Notes under the pieces: generated by a model
Databases searched by the model: none
The model's input: only the letters and a program-made list of their open reading frames with translations
Told to the model about the DNA's origin: nothing
In this document: in pieces, positions 6,845 through 15,360 of the stretch
Layout: each line of letters opens with the position of its first letter
Numbering within the stretch: the first letter of the stretch is position 1
DNA from: a virus
Reading direction: 5' to 3' (one strand)
Length of the DNA stretch: 22,477 nt
IMG/VR virus record: IMGVR_UViG_3300042894_003543
Span: 1 to 22,477 of that record
Program-made: the position numbers and the translations under genes

Positions 6845-8323
6845 ATGGCAAATAGTCAACTTGATAAGACTATTGCTAATGCTAAAAAACTAAAAGCAAG
6901 ACTTGGCAAGAAGGAGAAGAATATTCCTGCTTGGGTTCAAGCTAAGATTACTGATACTGACCATAACATGGATGCTGCTGCATCATATTCTGTTAAAGAA
7001 GATTTGAGAAAGTGGTTTGGTAAAGGTGGTGAAGGTGGAGTTGGTGGTGGTGGATGGGATAGATATAATACAAAAGGTGAAAGAATTGGTAAATGTGCTC
7101 GTGAACCTGGTGAACCAAAACCAAAATGTTTATCTAAAGAAAAAGCAGCAAAAATGTCAAAGGACGAAATTGCTTCTGCAGTGAAAAGAAAACGTAAAGA
7201 AGATCCAGTAGCAGATCGTTCAGGAAAAGGAGGAAAACCAATTATGTCATCCAACAAAATTAATGAGCAAGATGCACAAGAATATCAGAAGTTTGATCGT
7301 AGAGTAAATACTGCAATGGCAGCAAAAACACCAGATCTAAAAATCAAACTCTTAAAACTTGCTGGACAAGCACATCCATCTTCTCAAGTCAAGACTGTAG
7401 AGCAGTTTATGGAAGCGTGCTGGAAAGGATATAAGCAAGTTGGAATGAAGAAGAAGGGTAAAAGAATGGTTCCTAATTGTGTTCCAGAAGAAACTGAACT
7501 TGATGAAATGATCGCATTAGCAGCTCCAATTGTAAGGGGAGTTGCAGCTGTATCTAAAGTTGGACAAGGTGTTGCAAAAGCAGGACAAGCATTAAAAACT
7601 GGAGTACAAAAAGTAGGTTCAAAAGTTAAAGATATTACTAAAGTAGCACCAAAAGTTCCAGGAGATACTGAAAAAGAACCTTTGGATGCAAAAAAGGCAA
7701 AAGAACCAGATTGGAAAAAAGGATTAAAGAAAGCAGGTGAAACTGCAAAATCCGCAATAAAAACTACTGCTGGTGGTTTTGCTTCAATGTATGAACCAAG
7801 AGAAGAATATATTATGGAGAAGAATGTTCCAACAAATCCTTCTCTATGGTCTAAAGCAAAAGCACAGGCAAGAGCAAAGTTTGACGTATATCCATCCGCT
7901 TATGCCAATGGATGGGCTGCCAAATGGTACAAATCCAAAGGTGGCGGATGGAAGACTGCTGCAAAGGAGAGCTATGACGCACGACAACTACTTTCTTTTA
8001 GTGATTTTAGGAAGATCTCTAACAATAGCATCAGCAATGAGGAGGAAACAGTAACTGAAGTCGCAGCATGGCAACGTAAAGAAGGAAAAAATAAAGAGGG
8101 TGGATTAAACGAGAAAGGAAGAAAATCTTACGAAAGAGAAAATCCTGGTAGTGATCTCAAAGCACCAGTCACTACACCACCATCAAAATTAAATCCAAAT
8201 TCAAAAGCAGCAAAAAGAAGAAAATCTTTTTGTGCAAGGATGGGAGGAAATCCTGGTCCTATGAAAGATGAAAAGGGTCGTCCAACAAGGAAAGCATTAT
8301 CTCTTCGCAAATGGAATTGTTAA
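6845..8323 (+). CDS. Lysine-rich modular protein between the terminase genes, function unknown
   Basis: 492 codons from ATG 6845. A GTG at 6824 would add seven residues but has no ribosome binding site and no MAN- opening like the neighbouring genes. I see at least four cyanophage modules. Residues about 1-130 contain SVKEDLRKWF, a glycine run and GKCAREPGEPKPKCLS with paired Cys. About 175-215 contain EQFMEACWKGYKQVGMKKKG and MVPNCVPEE. About 330-372 contain PSLWSKAKAQARAKFDVYPS and ANGWAAKWYKSKGGGW. The C-terminal 85 residues contain AAWQRKEGKNKEGGLNEKGR and RRKSFCARMGGNPGPMKDEK. A Lys/Ala-rich helical linker (about 226-315) joins them. The strong positive charge suggests nucleic-acid binding, perhaps as an internal or packaging-associated protein; that is inference only. 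I cannot assign a function. Confidence 0.8.
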   Translation: MANSQLDKTIANAKKLKARLGKKEKNIPAWVQAKITDTDHNMDAAASYSVKEDLRKWFGKGGEGGVGGGGWDRYNTKGERIGKCAREPGEPKPKCLSKEKAAKMSKDEIASAVKRKRKEDPVADRSGKGGKPIMSSNKINEQDAQEYQKFDRRVNTAMAAKTPDLKIKLLKLAGQAHPSSQVKTVEQFMEACWKGYKQVGMKKKGKRMVPNCVPEETELDEMIALAAPIVRGVAAVSKVGQGVAKAGQALKTGVQKVGSKVKDITKVAPKVPGDTEKEPLDAKKAKEPDWKKGLKKAGETAKSAIKTTAGGFASMYEPREEYIMEKNVPTNPSLWSKAKAQARAKFDVYPSAYANGWAAKWYKSKGGGWKTAAKESYDARQLLSFSDFRKISNNSISNEEETVTEVAAWQRKEGKNKEGGLNEKGRKSYERENPGSDLKAPVTTPPSKLNPNSKAAKRRKSFCARMGGNPGPMKDEKGRPTRKALSLRKWNC

Positions 8324-8329
8324 TATTTT

Positions 8330-9979
8330 ATGGCAAATGATGTATATCTTGGTAATCCTAATTTAAAAAAAGCAAATACTGCAATTGAGTTTACTGAAGA
8401 ACAAATTCTTGAGTTTCTTAAATGTAAACAGGATCCAGTTTATTTTGCTAGAAACTATATTAAAATTGTTTCTCTTGATCATGGTCTAGTTCCTTTTGAG
8501 ATGTATCCTTTCCAGGAAAAACTCATTAGGAACTTCCATGCTCACCGATTTAATATTTGTAAGATGCCTCGTCAGACAGGTAAATCTACAACTTGTGTTT
8601 CATATTTGTTACATTATGCAGTCTTTAACGACAATGTTAATATAGCTATTCTAGCAAACAAAGCGTCTACTGCTGGAGATCTGCTAAGCAGATTGCAACT
8701 TGCTTATGAAAACCTTCCAAAGTGGATGCAACAAGGCATTATTGCCTGGAACAAACGATCTATGGAGTTAGAAAATGGCTCAAAAATTATTGCTGCTTCT
8801 ACTTCTGCCTCTGCGGTACGTGGTGGTTCTTACAATATTATATTCCTAGACGAATTTGCGTTTATTCCTAACCATATTGCTGACGAGTTCTTCGCTTCTG
8901 TTTATCCTACTATTTCATCTGGTCAATCTACAAAGGTAATTATCGTTTCTACCCCACACGGTATGAACCATTTTTACCGAATGTGGCATGATGCCGAAAG
9001 AGAAAAGAATGAATATATTCCAACGGAAGTTCACTGGTCTGAAGTTCCTGGAAGGGACACTAAATGGAAAGCACAAACAATTGCAAACACTTCTGAACAA
9101 CAGTTCCGTGTTGAATTTGAATGCGAATTCCTAGGATCTGTTGATACTTTGATTGCACCATCTAAACTCAAAGCGATGGTTTATGATGATCCTGTAAAAA
9201 ATAATGGAAGTCTGTGTATATACAATGAACCAGATGAAATGAGAGATTATATTATAACGGTTGACGTTGCTCGCGGTGTATCAAAAGACTATTCTGCATT
9301 TGTAGTATTTGATATTACGACTTTCCCATATAAAGTTGTAGCAAAATATAGGAATAATGAAATCAAACCAATGCTATTTCCATCAGTTATTGAAGAAGTA
9401 GGAAGAGCTTATAATAATGCTTATATTTTATGTGAAGTCAATGATATTGGAGATCAGGTTGCTTCAATTTTAAACTTTGATCTTGAGTATGAGAACATGT
9501 TAATGTGCTCAATGCGTGGGCGTGCTGGACAGATTGTTGGAACTGGATTTTCTGGAAAGAAAACTCAACTTGGAGTGAAGATGAGTTCTACTACAAAGAA
9601 AATTGGATGCTCAAACTTAAAAACTTTGATTGAAGATGACAAACTTATTATAACAGACTATGACACTATTAGTGAGTTAACAACATTTATTCAAAGAAAA
9701 CAGTCTTTTGAAGCAGAAGAAGGATGTAATGATGACTTAGCAATGTGTCTTGTCATTTTTTCTTGGTTGGTTGCACAAGATTATTTCAAAGAAATGACAG
9801 ATCAGGATGTTCGTAAAAGAATTTATGAAGAGCAAAGAAATCAAATTGAACAAGATATGGCACCATTTGGATTTATTAGTGATGGATTAGATGGTTTTGG
9901 TGGTGAAGTTGATAGTAATGGTGATGTATGGAAAGTTGATGAATATGGAGATAGATCTTATATGTGGGAATATCACTGA
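8330..9979 (+). CDS. gp17: Large terminase subunit gp17
   Basis: 549 codons; T4 gp17 is 610. This is the ATP-driven DNA packaging motor and headful nuclease. The ATPase domain has Walker A RQTGKSTT (81-88), Walker B IIFLDE (170-175) with catalytic Glu 175, and coupling motif VSTP (207-210). The RNase H-like nuclease domain has the expected acidic residues: Asp312 in TVDVARG, Glu369 in LCEVND and Asp468/Asp469 in NDDLAM, corresponding to the T4 triad D401/E458/D542. Both enzymatic halves appear intact and full length. The start ATG is 6 bases after the previous gene without a clear Shine-Dalgarno. It acts with gp16 and docks on portal gp20. Confidence 0.96.
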   Translation: MANDVYLGNPNLKKANTAIEFTEEQILEFLKCKQDPVYFARNYIKIVSLDHGLVPFEMYPFQEKLIRNFHAHRFNICKMPRQTGKSTTCVSYLLHYAVFNDNVNIAILANKASTAGDLLSRLQLAYENLPKWMQQGIIAWNKRSMELENGSKIIAASTSASAVRGGSYNIIFLDEFAFIPNHIADEFFASVYPTISSGQSTKVIIVSTPHGMNHFYRMWHDAEREKNEYIPTEVHWSEVPGRDTKWKAQTIANTSEQQFRVEFECEFLGSVDTLIAPSKLKAMVYDDPVKNNGSLCIYNEPDEMRDYIITVDVARGVSKDYSAFVVFDITTFPYKVVAKYRNNEIKPMLFPSVIEEVGRAYNNAYILCEVNDIGDQVASILNFDLEYENMLMCSMRGRAGQIVGTGFSGKKTQLGVKMSSTTKKIGCSNLKTLIEDDKLIITDYDTISELTTFIQRKQSFEAEEGCNDDLAMCLVIFSWLVAQDYFKEMTDQDVRKRIYEEQRNQIEQDMAPFGFISDGLDGFGGEVDSNGDVWKVDEYGDRSYMWEYH

Positions 9980-9990
9980 TTTCAGGAATT

Positions 9991-9998
9991 TATAAATA
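9991..9998 (+). promoter_or_regulatory. Late promoter TATAAATA upstream of gp18
   Basis: Exact T4 late -10 octamer in the gp17-gp18 gap, 39 bases before the gp18 start, directly followed by an 8-bp inverted repeat. Confidence 0.7.
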
Positions 9999-10014
9999 AT
10001 TTTAGTCTAAAATT
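9998..10014 (+). repeat. Near-perfect palindrome at the gp18 transcript start
   Basis: AATTTTAG, one T, then CTAAAATT: an 8-bp perfect inverted repeat with a one-base centre. It overlaps the last base of the late promoter octamer and would cover the predicted start site (about 10004). Confidence 0.7.
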
Positions 10015-10037
10015 AGGGTTACTGCAGGGAGTTTAGA

Positions 10038-12242
10038 ATGGCACTTCAGTTAGCATCTCCAGGTATTCGTGTAAGAGAGGTAGATCTAACCCGTGGCGGC
10101 GTAAATGCAACACTAAACGTCGCTGCAGGTATCGCAGCACCTTTCAAAAAAGGTCCTGTAAATGAGATTGTAAGAGTTACAAATGAAAAAGAATTAGTAG
10201 AAGTATTTGGTGGTCCTGGTGCAGGTCTAACCGACTACCATTATGAAAGTTGGTACGCAGCATCAAACTTCTTATCATATGGTGGTCAACTAGATGTAGT
10301 TAGAGCAGGTGGTGGGGAATTAAACAACTCAAATGCTGGTGTTGGTATTGCATCAACAACCACTTTACGTGTTGATAATTTTGATGACTATAACAACAAT
10401 CACACTTCGGATAGTTCTTTCTACTGGGCAGCAAAAAATCCAGGAAACTGGGCAGAAAATTTAAAGGTATGTGTAATTGATGCTTCTGCAGATCAAAGAA
10501 TTTCTGGTATTTCAACAACAGTAGTTGTAACAAGTGGAATTACAACAGGATCTCATGGTATTCAAGTTGGTTATGCAGTAACTCAAGCACTAAGTGGAGT
10601 TTCTATTGGAATTGGAACAACTGCAGCAGCAAGCGGATATCTAAAAGGTGTTGTTACTGCAATTGGTGCAAGTTTTGTTGATGTAAAAGTTGTAAGTTAT
10701 GTATCTGGTCTTGGCACAGAAACTGCAGTAGATTATCAAGCGGGTTCACTATACCAGTTTACCACTGCAAACATCGGGTTCTCATCGGCAGTCATCGGTG
10801 ATGTTGGTATTATGACTGGTGGTAAGTCATTAACAGACTGGTACGATCAGCAAAATGTTTTAACAAGTGTTGCTGATGGTGGATCGGATGCAATTACACT
10901 TTCTTGGAGATCAGTTCTTGCAAAACCAGGAACAAATTCATACGTTTCTCAGAGAAATGGACGTAATGATGGATTGAATGTTGTAGTCATTGATGCAGCA
11001 GGATCTGTAACAGGAACTGTAGGAGCAATTCTAGAGAAGTTTGGCAATCTTTCAAAGGCAAAAGATGCTGAAGTTTCTCCACAGAAATCAGTCTACTACA
11101 AAGATTATCTTGCGTCTAATTCACAATATGTTTATGCTGGTCTGTCTCCAGTAAATTCAACTGATGCGTACTGGGGAACCAGATCACGTCCTTCTGGGTT
11201 TAGCAGCGGTGTTGTTCCAATTACAGCAGCAGCAAGTGCTTGGGGTCAAGATGCTAAGGATATTAACTTCTCTTCACTAGGAAACGCTGCTTATAGACTA
11301 ACTGGTGGTAAAGATTATCAGGGAGTTGGATACTATGATGCTCCACTTGGAGATCTTCTAACTGCTTATGATAAACTCGCCGATCCTGTAAACAGTGACA
11401 TTAGATTCCTATTACAGGGTGGTGCTTATAAGTCAAAAGAAGAAGAGCAAGCAAAAGCAAATAAACTAATTTCAATTTGTGAAGCACGTAAAGACTGTGT
11501 TGCATTTATTTCTCCAAACAGAGATAGCGTTGTAAATATTACAAACGCAAGCACACAACTTACAAACGTTCTATCGTTCTTTGCACCACTTTCTTCATCC
11601 TCGTATGTTGTATTTGATAGTGGTTATCAATACGTATATGATCGCTTCAATAAGCGTTTTACATATATCCCTTGCTCAAATGATGTAGCAGGTCTATGTG
11701 TAAGAACTGATAGAGATCAATTCCCATGGTTCTCACCAGCAGGATCAAACAGAGGTTCTCTAAACTTTGCAGTGAAACTTGCATTCAATCCAGGTCAAGA
11801 TGCAAGAGATAGATTGTATTCAAACAGAATTAATCCAATCATTGCATCACCTGGTTCAGGAATTATTCTCTTTGGAGATAAGACTGGACTATCATTTGAA
11901 AGTGCATTTGATCGCATCAACGTAAGACGCCTATTCATTACAATTGAAAAGGCAATTGAGAATGCTGCTAAGGCACAACTATTTGAATTGAACGACGCTG
12001 GAACTAGATCAAACTTTGTAAATATTGTTGAACCATACCTACGTGATGTTCAAGCGAAACGAGGTGTAACTGAATTCCTTGTTGTTTGTGATGAAACAAA
12101 TAACACACCTGACGTGATTGATCGTAATGAGTTTATTGCTGACATCTACGTGAAGCCAGCAAGATCGATTAACTTTATCGGTCTAACGTTCGTAGCCACG
12201 AGAACGGGAGTTTCGTTCTCCGAAATCGTCGGCACCGTTTGA
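10038..12242 (+). CDS. gp18: Contractile tail sheath protein gp18
   Basis: 734 codons; T4 gp18 is 659. The N-terminus MALQLASPGIRVREVDLTRG is the conserved opening of T4-like sheath proteins, and the C-terminal third (GQDARDRLYSNRINPIIASP, LFGDKTGLSFESAFDRINVR, RLFITIEKAIENAAK) is the conserved sheath core used for inter-subunit linking. The middle (about 90-370) is variable and Thr/Ser/Gly-rich, as expected for the surface-exposed domains. The sheath hexamers surround the gp19 tube and contract to drive infection. The start has GGGAG 10 bases upstream and its own late promoter, consistent with the high copy number of sheath subunits. gp19 follows after 18 bases. Confidence 0.94.
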   Translation: MALQLASPGIRVREVDLTRGGVNATLNVAAGIAAPFKKGPVNEIVRVTNEKELVEVFGGPGAGLTDYHYESWYAASNFLSYGGQLDVVRAGGGELNNSNAGVGIASTTTLRVDNFDDYNNNHTSDSSFYWAAKNPGNWAENLKVCVIDASADQRISGISTTVVVTSGITTGSHGIQVGYAVTQALSGVSIGIGTTAAASGYLKGVVTAIGASFVDVKVVSYVSGLGTETAVDYQAGSLYQFTTANIGFSSAVIGDVGIMTGGKSLTDWYDQQNVLTSVADGGSDAITLSWRSVLAKPGTNSYVSQRNGRNDGLNVVVIDAAGSVTGTVGAILEKFGNLSKAKDAEVSPQKSVYYKDYLASNSQYVYAGLSPVNSTDAYWGTRSRPSGFSSGVVPITAAASAWGQDAKDINFSSLGNAAYRLTGGKDYQGVGYYDAPLGDLLTAYDKLADPVNSDIRFLLQGGAYKSKEEEQAKANKLISICEARKDCVAFISPNRDSVVNITNASTQLTNVLSFFAPLSSSSYVVFDSGYQYVYDRFNKRFTYIPCSNDVAGLCVRTDRDQFPWFSPAGSNRGSLNFAVKLAFNPGQDARDRLYSNRINPIIASPGSGIILFGDKTGLSFESAFDRINVRRLFITIEKAIENAAKAQLFELNDAGTRSNFVNIVEPYLRDVQAKRGVTEFLVVCDETNNTPDVIDRNEFIADIYVKPARSINFIGLTFVATRTGVSFSEIVGTV

Positions 12243-12246
12243 TAAT

Positions 12247-12252
12247 AGGAGG
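12247..12252 (+). promoter_or_regulatory. Consensus Shine-Dalgarno AGGAGG for gp19
   Basis: A full AGGAGG 8 bases before the gp19 ATG. Most genes in this window have weak or no Shine-Dalgarno, so this marks strong initiation for an abundant tail protein. Confidence 0.85.
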
Positions 12253-12260
12253 ACAAAACA

Positions 12261-12893
12261 ATGCCATTACAGAACACAAACATTTTCAACACTCCTAATA
12301 ATGAAAGAACAATTGACAGTTTTAAGTCAAGACTTGTTCAAGGTGGTGCTAGACCAAACTTATTTGAAGTAGAAATGAATTTCCCATCGGGAAATGGAAT
12401 TTTTGATGAAATCGGTGATACTTCACATAGAATGTTAATCAAAGGTGCTCAACTTCCAGCATCAAATATTGCTGAAGTTATCGTTCCTTTCCGTGGCAGA
12501 CAACTTAAAGTTGCTGGTGACAGAAGATTTGATCCATGGACAATCACTGTTATCAATGATGGTGACTTTAAACTAAGAGAAGCATTTGAAAAGTGGTCAA
12601 ACTATATCATTAAAGTATCAGATGGTTCTGGTACAATCAATCCTGCAGACTATTTTGCAGACTGGGTTGTAACACAACTAGGAAGAGCAGACACTGTTCC
12701 AACTCCTGGTAGTCAAAATGCCGCTCCACTTCCAGTAAAGCGTGCATATAAGATGCACGGTTGTTGGCCAAGTTCAGTTGGTGCTATCGAACTTTCATAT
12801 GATAGTGCAGACGTTATTGAAGAGTTTCAGGTAACACTACAAGTTCAGTGGTGGGAAGCTTATACGGGTTCAAACACCGATTCCGTAGTCTGA
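12261..12893 (+). CDS. gp19: Tail tube protein gp19
   Basis: 210 codons; T4 gp19 is 163. Tube-family hallmarks are present: RPNLFEVEMNFP (about 32-43), the LIKGAQLPASNIAEVIVPFR stretch (about 60-79), GRQLKVAGDRRFDPWTITVI (80-99), and the AYKMHGCWPSSVGAIELSYD segment near the C-terminus. gp19 polymerises from the baseplate into the inner tube through which DNA passes. A consensus Shine-Dalgarno precedes the start. The gene directly follows sheath gp18, the usual pairing, and the stop codon overlaps a late promoter octamer for gp20. Confidence 0.94.
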   Translation: MPLQNTNIFNTPNNERTIDSFKSRLVQGGARPNLFEVEMNFPSGNGIFDEIGDTSHRMLIKGAQLPASNIAEVIVPFRGRQLKVAGDRRFDPWTITVINDGDFKLREAFEKWSNYIIKVSDGSGTINPADYFADWVVTQLGRADTVPTPGSQNAAPLPVKRAYKMHGCWPSSVGAIELSYDSADVIEEFQVTLQVQWWEAYTGSNTDSVV

Positions 12894-12899
12894 TAAATA
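12892..12899 (+). promoter_or_regulatory. Candidate late promoter GATAAATA upstream of gp20
   Basis: NATAAATA-type octamer that overlaps the gp19 stop codon and lies 23 bases before the gp20 start. Confidence 0.5.
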
Positions 12900-12921
12900 G
12901 ACCAAAGGGTTTTTTATAATA

Positions 12922-14568
12922 ATGGCGAAACTTTTTGGTTTTTCGATTGATGACGAAGAAAAGAAGTCTAAAGGCATAGTCAGTCCAGTTCCTCCAAATG
13001 ATGAGGACGGGGCTGACTATTATCTTTCTTCAGGATTTTATGGACAATACGTAGATATTGAAGGCGTTTTTAGAACGGAATTCGATATCATTAAAAAATA
13101 TCGTGATATGGCATTGCATCCAGAATGCGATACTGCCGTTGAACATGTTGTAAATGAAGCTATTGTTTCTGATCTCAATGATAGCCCTGTAGAGATTGAT
13201 CTTGATAATCTTCAAGTAAGCACTTCTTTAAAAAAAGTTATTAGAAATGAATTTAAATATGTAAAAGATTTATTGGAATTTGATAAAAAATCGCATGAAA
13301 TTTTTAGAAATTGGTATGTTGATGGAAGACTGTATTATCATAAAGTAATTGATTTGCAAAAACCTGATGAGGGTATCAAAGAAGTAAGATACATTGATGC
13401 TTTAAAGATGAAACTCATGAGAGTTCGTCCTAATGATAAAAAAGCATTACCAGCAAGACCTTACAATGAGGATGTTACTTCTACTAAAGATGCTGATGTA
13501 GTAGAATTTTATACTTACTATCCAGAAGGCGTTGCTCAGAAGTATGGATCAGTATCTGGTAAAGGAATAAAAATTGCAAAAGATGCAATTTGTCATGTTA
13601 CTTCTGGTCTTGTAGATAGAAACAAACATCTAACTCTTTCATATCTTCACAAAGCAATTAAAGCACTCAATCAACTAAGAATGATTGAGGATAGTCTTGT
13701 TATCTATAGACTATCTCGTGCTCCAGAACGTCGTATTTTCTATATTGATGTTGGTAATCTACCAAAGGTAAAAGCGGAACAGTATCTTCGTGATGTTATG
13801 TCTCGCTATCGCAATAAGTTGGTCTATGATGCATCAACTGGTGAAATCAAAGATGATAAGAAATTCATGTCCATGCTAGAAGATTTCTGGCTTCCAAGAC
13901 GTGAAGGTGGTCGTGGAACAGAAATTTCTACTCTTCCTGGTGGACAAAATCTTGGGGAATTAACTGACGTTGAATATTTCCAGAAGAAACTTTACAGATC
14001 TCTAAACGTTCCTGATAGTAGAATTGGAGCAGATAGTGGATTTAACTTAGGTCGTTCATCCGAAATTTTACGTGATGAACTGATGTTCAGTAAATTTGTG
14101 GGTCGTTTAAGAAAGCGTTTTAGTGCTCTATTTTTAGATCTTCTAAAAACACAACTCATCTTAAAAAACATTGTTACCCCAGAAGATTGGGAACAAATGG
14201 CAGAGCACATTCAATTTGATTATATTTACGATAATCATTTTGCAGAACTCAAAGATACTGAACTAATGAATGAGCGTCTCAATTTGATGGTTGCTATTGA
14301 ACCATATATTGGAACATATTATTCAAGAGATTATGTAAAGCGTAAAGTTCTTCGCCAAACAGATGAAGAGATCATGGAAATGGAAGAAGAAATGGAAAAT
14401 GAAAATGAGATGGGTATTGGTGTTCCGTTAGAAACTCAAAATGCAATCATGCAAGGTCAAATGCAAAACGATCTAGGCATGAGGCAAATGGAACCAGATC
14501 TTGAAAAGAAAAAAGATGGCGGTTCAACAGAAGCACCGACAATAAACATCAAAAAAGCTAAGATATAA
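12922..14568 (+). CDS. gp20: Portal vertex protein gp20
   Basis: 548 codons; T4 gp20 is 524. Portal signatures include YVDIEGVFRTEFDIIKKYRD, MALHPECDTAVEHVVNEAIV, the RAPERRIFYIDVGNLPKVKA stretch and the RSLNVPDSRIGADSGFNLGR region used in the common gp20 marker amplicon for cyanomyoviruses. The dodecameric portal sits at one capsid vertex, nucleates prohead assembly, is the docking site for the gp16/gp17 motor and later for the neck. The C-terminus is Met/Glu/Gln-rich and ends in a basic tail (INIKKAKI). The position after gp19 and before the prohead core genes is the T4 order. Confidence 0.96.
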   Translation: MAKLFGFSIDDEEKKSKGIVSPVPPNDEDGADYYLSSGFYGQYVDIEGVFRTEFDIIKKYRDMALHPECDTAVEHVVNEAIVSDLNDSPVEIDLDNLQVSTSLKKVIRNEFKYVKDLLEFDKKSHEIFRNWYVDGRLYYHKVIDLQKPDEGIKEVRYIDALKMKLMRVRPNDKKALPARPYNEDVTSTKDADVVEFYTYYPEGVAQKYGSVSGKGIKIAKDAICHVTSGLVDRNKHLTLSYLHKAIKALNQLRMIEDSLVIYRLSRAPERRIFYIDVGNLPKVKAEQYLRDVMSRYRNKLVYDASTGEIKDDKKFMSMLEDFWLPRREGGRGTEISTLPGGQNLGELTDVEYFQKKLYRSLNVPDSRIGADSGFNLGRSSEILRDELMFSKFVGRLRKRFSALFLDLLKTQLILKNIVTPEDWEQMAEHIQFDYIYDNHFAELKDTELMNERLNLMVAIEPYIGTYYSRDYVKRKVLRQTDEEIMEMEEEMENENEMGIGVPLETQNAIMQGQMQNDLGMRQMEPDLEKKKDGGSTEAPTINIKKAKI

Positions 14569-14571
14569 ATA
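14564..14571 (+). promoter_or_regulatory. Late promoter TATAAATA for the prohead core/protease genes
   Basis: Exact late octamer overlapping the gp20 stop codon, 22 bases before the next ATG. A second overlapping register, AATAAATA, lies at 14568-14575. Confidence 0.65.
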
Positions 14572-14593
14572 AATACAGGCATTTTTACAAATT

Positions 14594-14791
14594 ATGGATT
14601 CTGCAGAATTAATTGATATGGTAGTTTCTGATGCTCCGTCATCAGAAGTTTCCGATTATATCAAAGGTCTTTTGTTTGCAAAAGCAAGTGAAAAGGTTGA
14701 TGCTCTCAAACCAGCAGTTGCTAATGGTTTGTTTGGGGCAGAAGATGAAGTTGAAGTTACTGATGAAATCGAAACCGAAGAGGGAGAATGA
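14594..14791 (+). CDS. Small acidic protein, probable prohead core gp67 homologue
   Basis: 65 codons. A helical N-terminal half (SAELIDMVVSDAPSSEV; KGLLFAKASEKVDALKPAVA) precedes a very acidic tail (EDEVEVTDEIETEEGE). T4 gp67 is an 80-residue acidic prohead core protein encoded directly after gp20, with the same plan of a short helical region followed by an acidic tail. Position, size and charge agree, but direct sequence similarity is limited, so this is a homology inference. If correct, it is an internal scaffold component degraded by gp21 during maturation. Its TGA overlaps the next start as ATGA, so the two genes are probably translationally coupled. Confidence 0.7.
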   Translation: MDSAELIDMVVSDAPSSEVSDYIKGLLFAKASEKVDALKPAVANGLFGAEDEVEVTDEIETEEGE

Positions 14792-15360
14792 GCGCATCAC
14801 AACCACTAAGTCTTGTGCAAGACTTTGGAGAACTTACATCAAATAATACCACGTCTAAAAATTCAAGTCCACATATTGTTAAAACTGGCATTTTATATAT
14901 TTGTATTAATGATGTTGGAAAAGGAGCACATATTGGAGTGTGCAATACCACTTCAGATCCTATCGGAATAAAATCATTCCACGTAAATCCAAGTACAGAT
15001 TTTTTGTATAGATACGCTCATCCAGCTCAAGCAGTAGTAACTGGCATACAAACAGGAACTACAACTACATTAACTTTAAACCATCCTGATACTAAAATTA
15101 AAAAGGGTGATTATATTACTTTAGTTGGTTCTTCTGTTGCAGCATATAATAATGCAATTTTTCATAAAGAAGTATTGAATATTTCTTCTCCACAGCAATG
15201 GAATGATTATACTCAAACAATTACAGTAAATGTAAATACCACTGGAATTATTACTGCATTTGCTGGAATTGCAACGGTTGGAAAGTCTGTTGTATTTGTT
15301 ATGGCACCAGAAACTTCATCTGGATCGACTGCTCATTTACACGAGGTTCAACTAGGATGA
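14788..15360 (+). CDS. Unknown beta-rich protein between gp67-like and gp21
   Basis: 190 codons. ATGA overlaps link it to both the gp67-like gene (14788) and gp21 (15357), and GAGGGAG lies before its start. The sequence is rich in Thr, Ile, Val and Ser (for example GIQTGTTTTLTLNHP, TQTITVNVNTTGIITAFAGI), which suggests an all-beta fold; no transmembrane segment or signal peptide is seen. It has Cys and His (YICINDVGKGAHIGVC, STAHLHEVQLG). T4 has gp68, a prohead core protein, at this position, but this protein does not look like gp68, which is helical. It could be a head decoration, vertex or virion surface protein; the coupling suggests a role in head assembly. I do not recognise a family. 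Confidence 0.75.
   Translation: MSASQPLSLVQDFGELTSNNTTSKNSSPHIVKTGILYICINDVGKGAHIGVCNTTSDPIGIKSFHVNPSTDFLYRYAHPAQAVVTGIQTGTTTTLTLNHPDTKIKKGDYITLVGSSVAAYNNAIFHKEVLNISSPQQWNDYTQTITVNVNTTGIITAFAGIATVGKSVVFVMAPETSSGSTAHLHEVQLG

Noticed and set aside
12901-12916. ACC...GGT followed by T-run between gp19 and gp20 as a terminator
   Set aside because: The stem is only about three base pairs, too weak for an intrinsic terminator.
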